This document shows positions 5,330 through 6,237 of a stretch of DNA of 6,237 nt, in pieces; the first letter of the stretch is position 1; every line of letters begins with the position of its first letter. The stretch comes from an uncultured Kineothrix sp. (GTDB taxonomy: Bacteria > Bacillota > Clostridia > Lachnospirales > Lachnospiraceae): NCBI GenBank assembly GCA_910587275.1, contig CAJUMD010000099.1:6880-13116 (forward strand), read 5' to 3'. The notes under the pieces were generated by a model that had not been told where the DNA came from, searched no databases, and saw only the letters and a list, made by a program, of their open reading frames with translations. Made by a program: the position numbers and the translations under genes.

Positions 5330-6209
5330 CTACACGTTGAACCGGAACAGAATCACATCCCCATCCTTTACCACATAGTCCTTCCCTTCCATGCCGACCA
5401 GTCCCTTTTCCCTCGCCGCCGCCAGGGAACCCTGTTCCAAAAGGTCTTTGTAATTCACCACTTCCGCTTTAATAAAGCCGCGTTCAAAATCCGTATGGAT
5501 TTTCCCCGCCGCCTGCGGCGCTTTCGTTCCCAGCTTAACCGTCCATGCCCTTGTCTCGTCCTCCCCTGCCGTAAGGAAGCTATGTAGGCCCAATATCCGG
5601 TAGCTTGCCTTAATCAGCTTCTCCAGTCCCGATTCCTTTAAGCCAAGATCCTCTAAGAACATCGCCTTTTCATCATCGTCCAGCTCCGCGATTTCCTGCT
5701 CAATCTGCGCACAGATGACAAAAACACCGCTGCCGTTCCCTTCCGCAAATTCCCGCACCTTACCAACGCCCGCATTCTCCGCCCCGTCATTCGCCAGGTC
5801 TTCTTCCGCCACATTCGCGGCAAAAATAACCGGTTTGTATGTCAGCAGATTGTAGGAAGCCAGTAAAACCAGCTCGTCCTCATCCTCCGTTTCAAACCCC
5901 ATCGCCAGTTTCCCGTCCTCCAAATGCGCCTTAAGGCGCTCCAACAGGGCAAGTTCTTTTGCCATGGTCTTGTCCATCCTTGCCCCTTTGGCGGTTTTCG
6001 CGATTCTCCGCTCCAAAATTTCCAAATCGGAAAAAATCAGCTCCAGGTTAATCGTCTCAATATCCCTCAAGGGATTGACGCTTCCGTCCACATGCACCAC
6101 ATTGGAATCCTCAAAACAACGCACCACATGGACAATGGCGTCCACCTCACGGATGTTGCTTAAAAACTGGTTTCCAAGCCCTTCCCCTTTGGAAGCCCCT
6201 TTCACCAGC
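5330..6209 (-). CDS. ychF: Ribosome-binding ATPase YchF (Obg family), 5'-truncated
   Basis: Roughly the last 292 residues of a protein that is normally about 365. The missing 70 or so at the N-terminus hold the P-loop (GLPNVGKS in the family), switch regions and DxAG. Genuine sequence begins at LVKGASKGEGLGNQFLSNIRE, just after DxAG, then VDAIVHVVRCFED. The next landmarks, counted from the GTG codon at 6205, are the helical insertion (about 50-110), NVAE at 131-134 (the NxxE form of the G4 motif that gives YchF its preference for ATP over GTP) and the C-terminal TGS domain (about 205-291) ending FRFNV. YchF/OLA1 proteins bind ribosomes and hydrolyse ATP, with roles in translation and stress responses. 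The GTG at 6205 is an internal Val codon, not a start: the true 5' end lies outside the window, replaced by adapter sequence from 6210. It forms its own transcription unit, separated from mraZ by a terminator. Confidence 0.97.
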
Positions 6210-6237
6210 AGATCGGAAGAGCGTCGTGTAGGGAAAG
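6210..6237. other. Illumina sequencing adapter remnant (artefact)
   Basis: The last 28 bases begin AGATCGGAAGAGC and continue GTCGTGTAGGGAAAG, which matches from memory, without mismatch, the reverse complement of the 3' part of the Illumina TruSeq universal adapter. The conserved YchF reading frame stops making family sense exactly here: the residue before LVKG should be Gly, but the codon formed with the adapter bases is CTG (Leu). The stretch is not genomic and should be trimmed. Confidence 0.97.

Overview
This window is the start of a division and cell wall (dcw) gene cluster from a low-to-mid GC, Gram-positive, Clostridia-type bacterium. A Lachnospiraceae-like anaerobe is the best guess, inferred from gene order, protein style and two consecutive class B penicillin-binding proteins. 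I could not run a search, so the taxonomy is tentative. Every gene I accept lies on the minus strand, so transcription runs from high to low coordinates.

Layout in transcription order: (1) ychF, the Obg-family ATPase, cut at the right edge at 6209, after which 28 bases match an Illumina adapter; (2) an AT-rich 3' trailer (5188-5329) ending in a strong intrinsic terminator (5148-5187); (3) about 20 nt further on, a sigma-A-like promoter (5098-5126) followed directly by five direct repeats of the (A/G)AAGTGG type (5043-5090), the expected MraZ operator; (4) a leader of about 100 nt, then mraZ (4513-4944), rsmH (3515-4483), a small ftsL-like bitopic membrane protein (2917-3408), a 775-residue class B PBP/transpeptidase (443-2770, TTG start) and the first 107 codons of a second class B PBP (1-321).

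The genes from mraZ onward look like one operon. MraZ is the autorepressor, RsmH methylates 16S rRNA (and is typically co-encoded with mraZ), the FtsL-like protein is a divisome scaffold, and the PBPs cross-link septal peptidoglycan (or spore cortex, in the case of SpoVD-type paralogues). Gaps after rsmH (106 nt), ftsL (146 nt) and the first PBP (about 120 nt) hold no convincing gene and no terminator.

Most of the window is ordinary conserved biology. The points worth a second look are the regular MraZ-box array placed at the predicted transcription start, the unusual acidic glycine-rich tail with DPxTG repeats on the first PBP, and the adapter artefact that truncates ychF. I found no evidence of a mobile element, CRISPR array, RNA gene or novel defence-like system.
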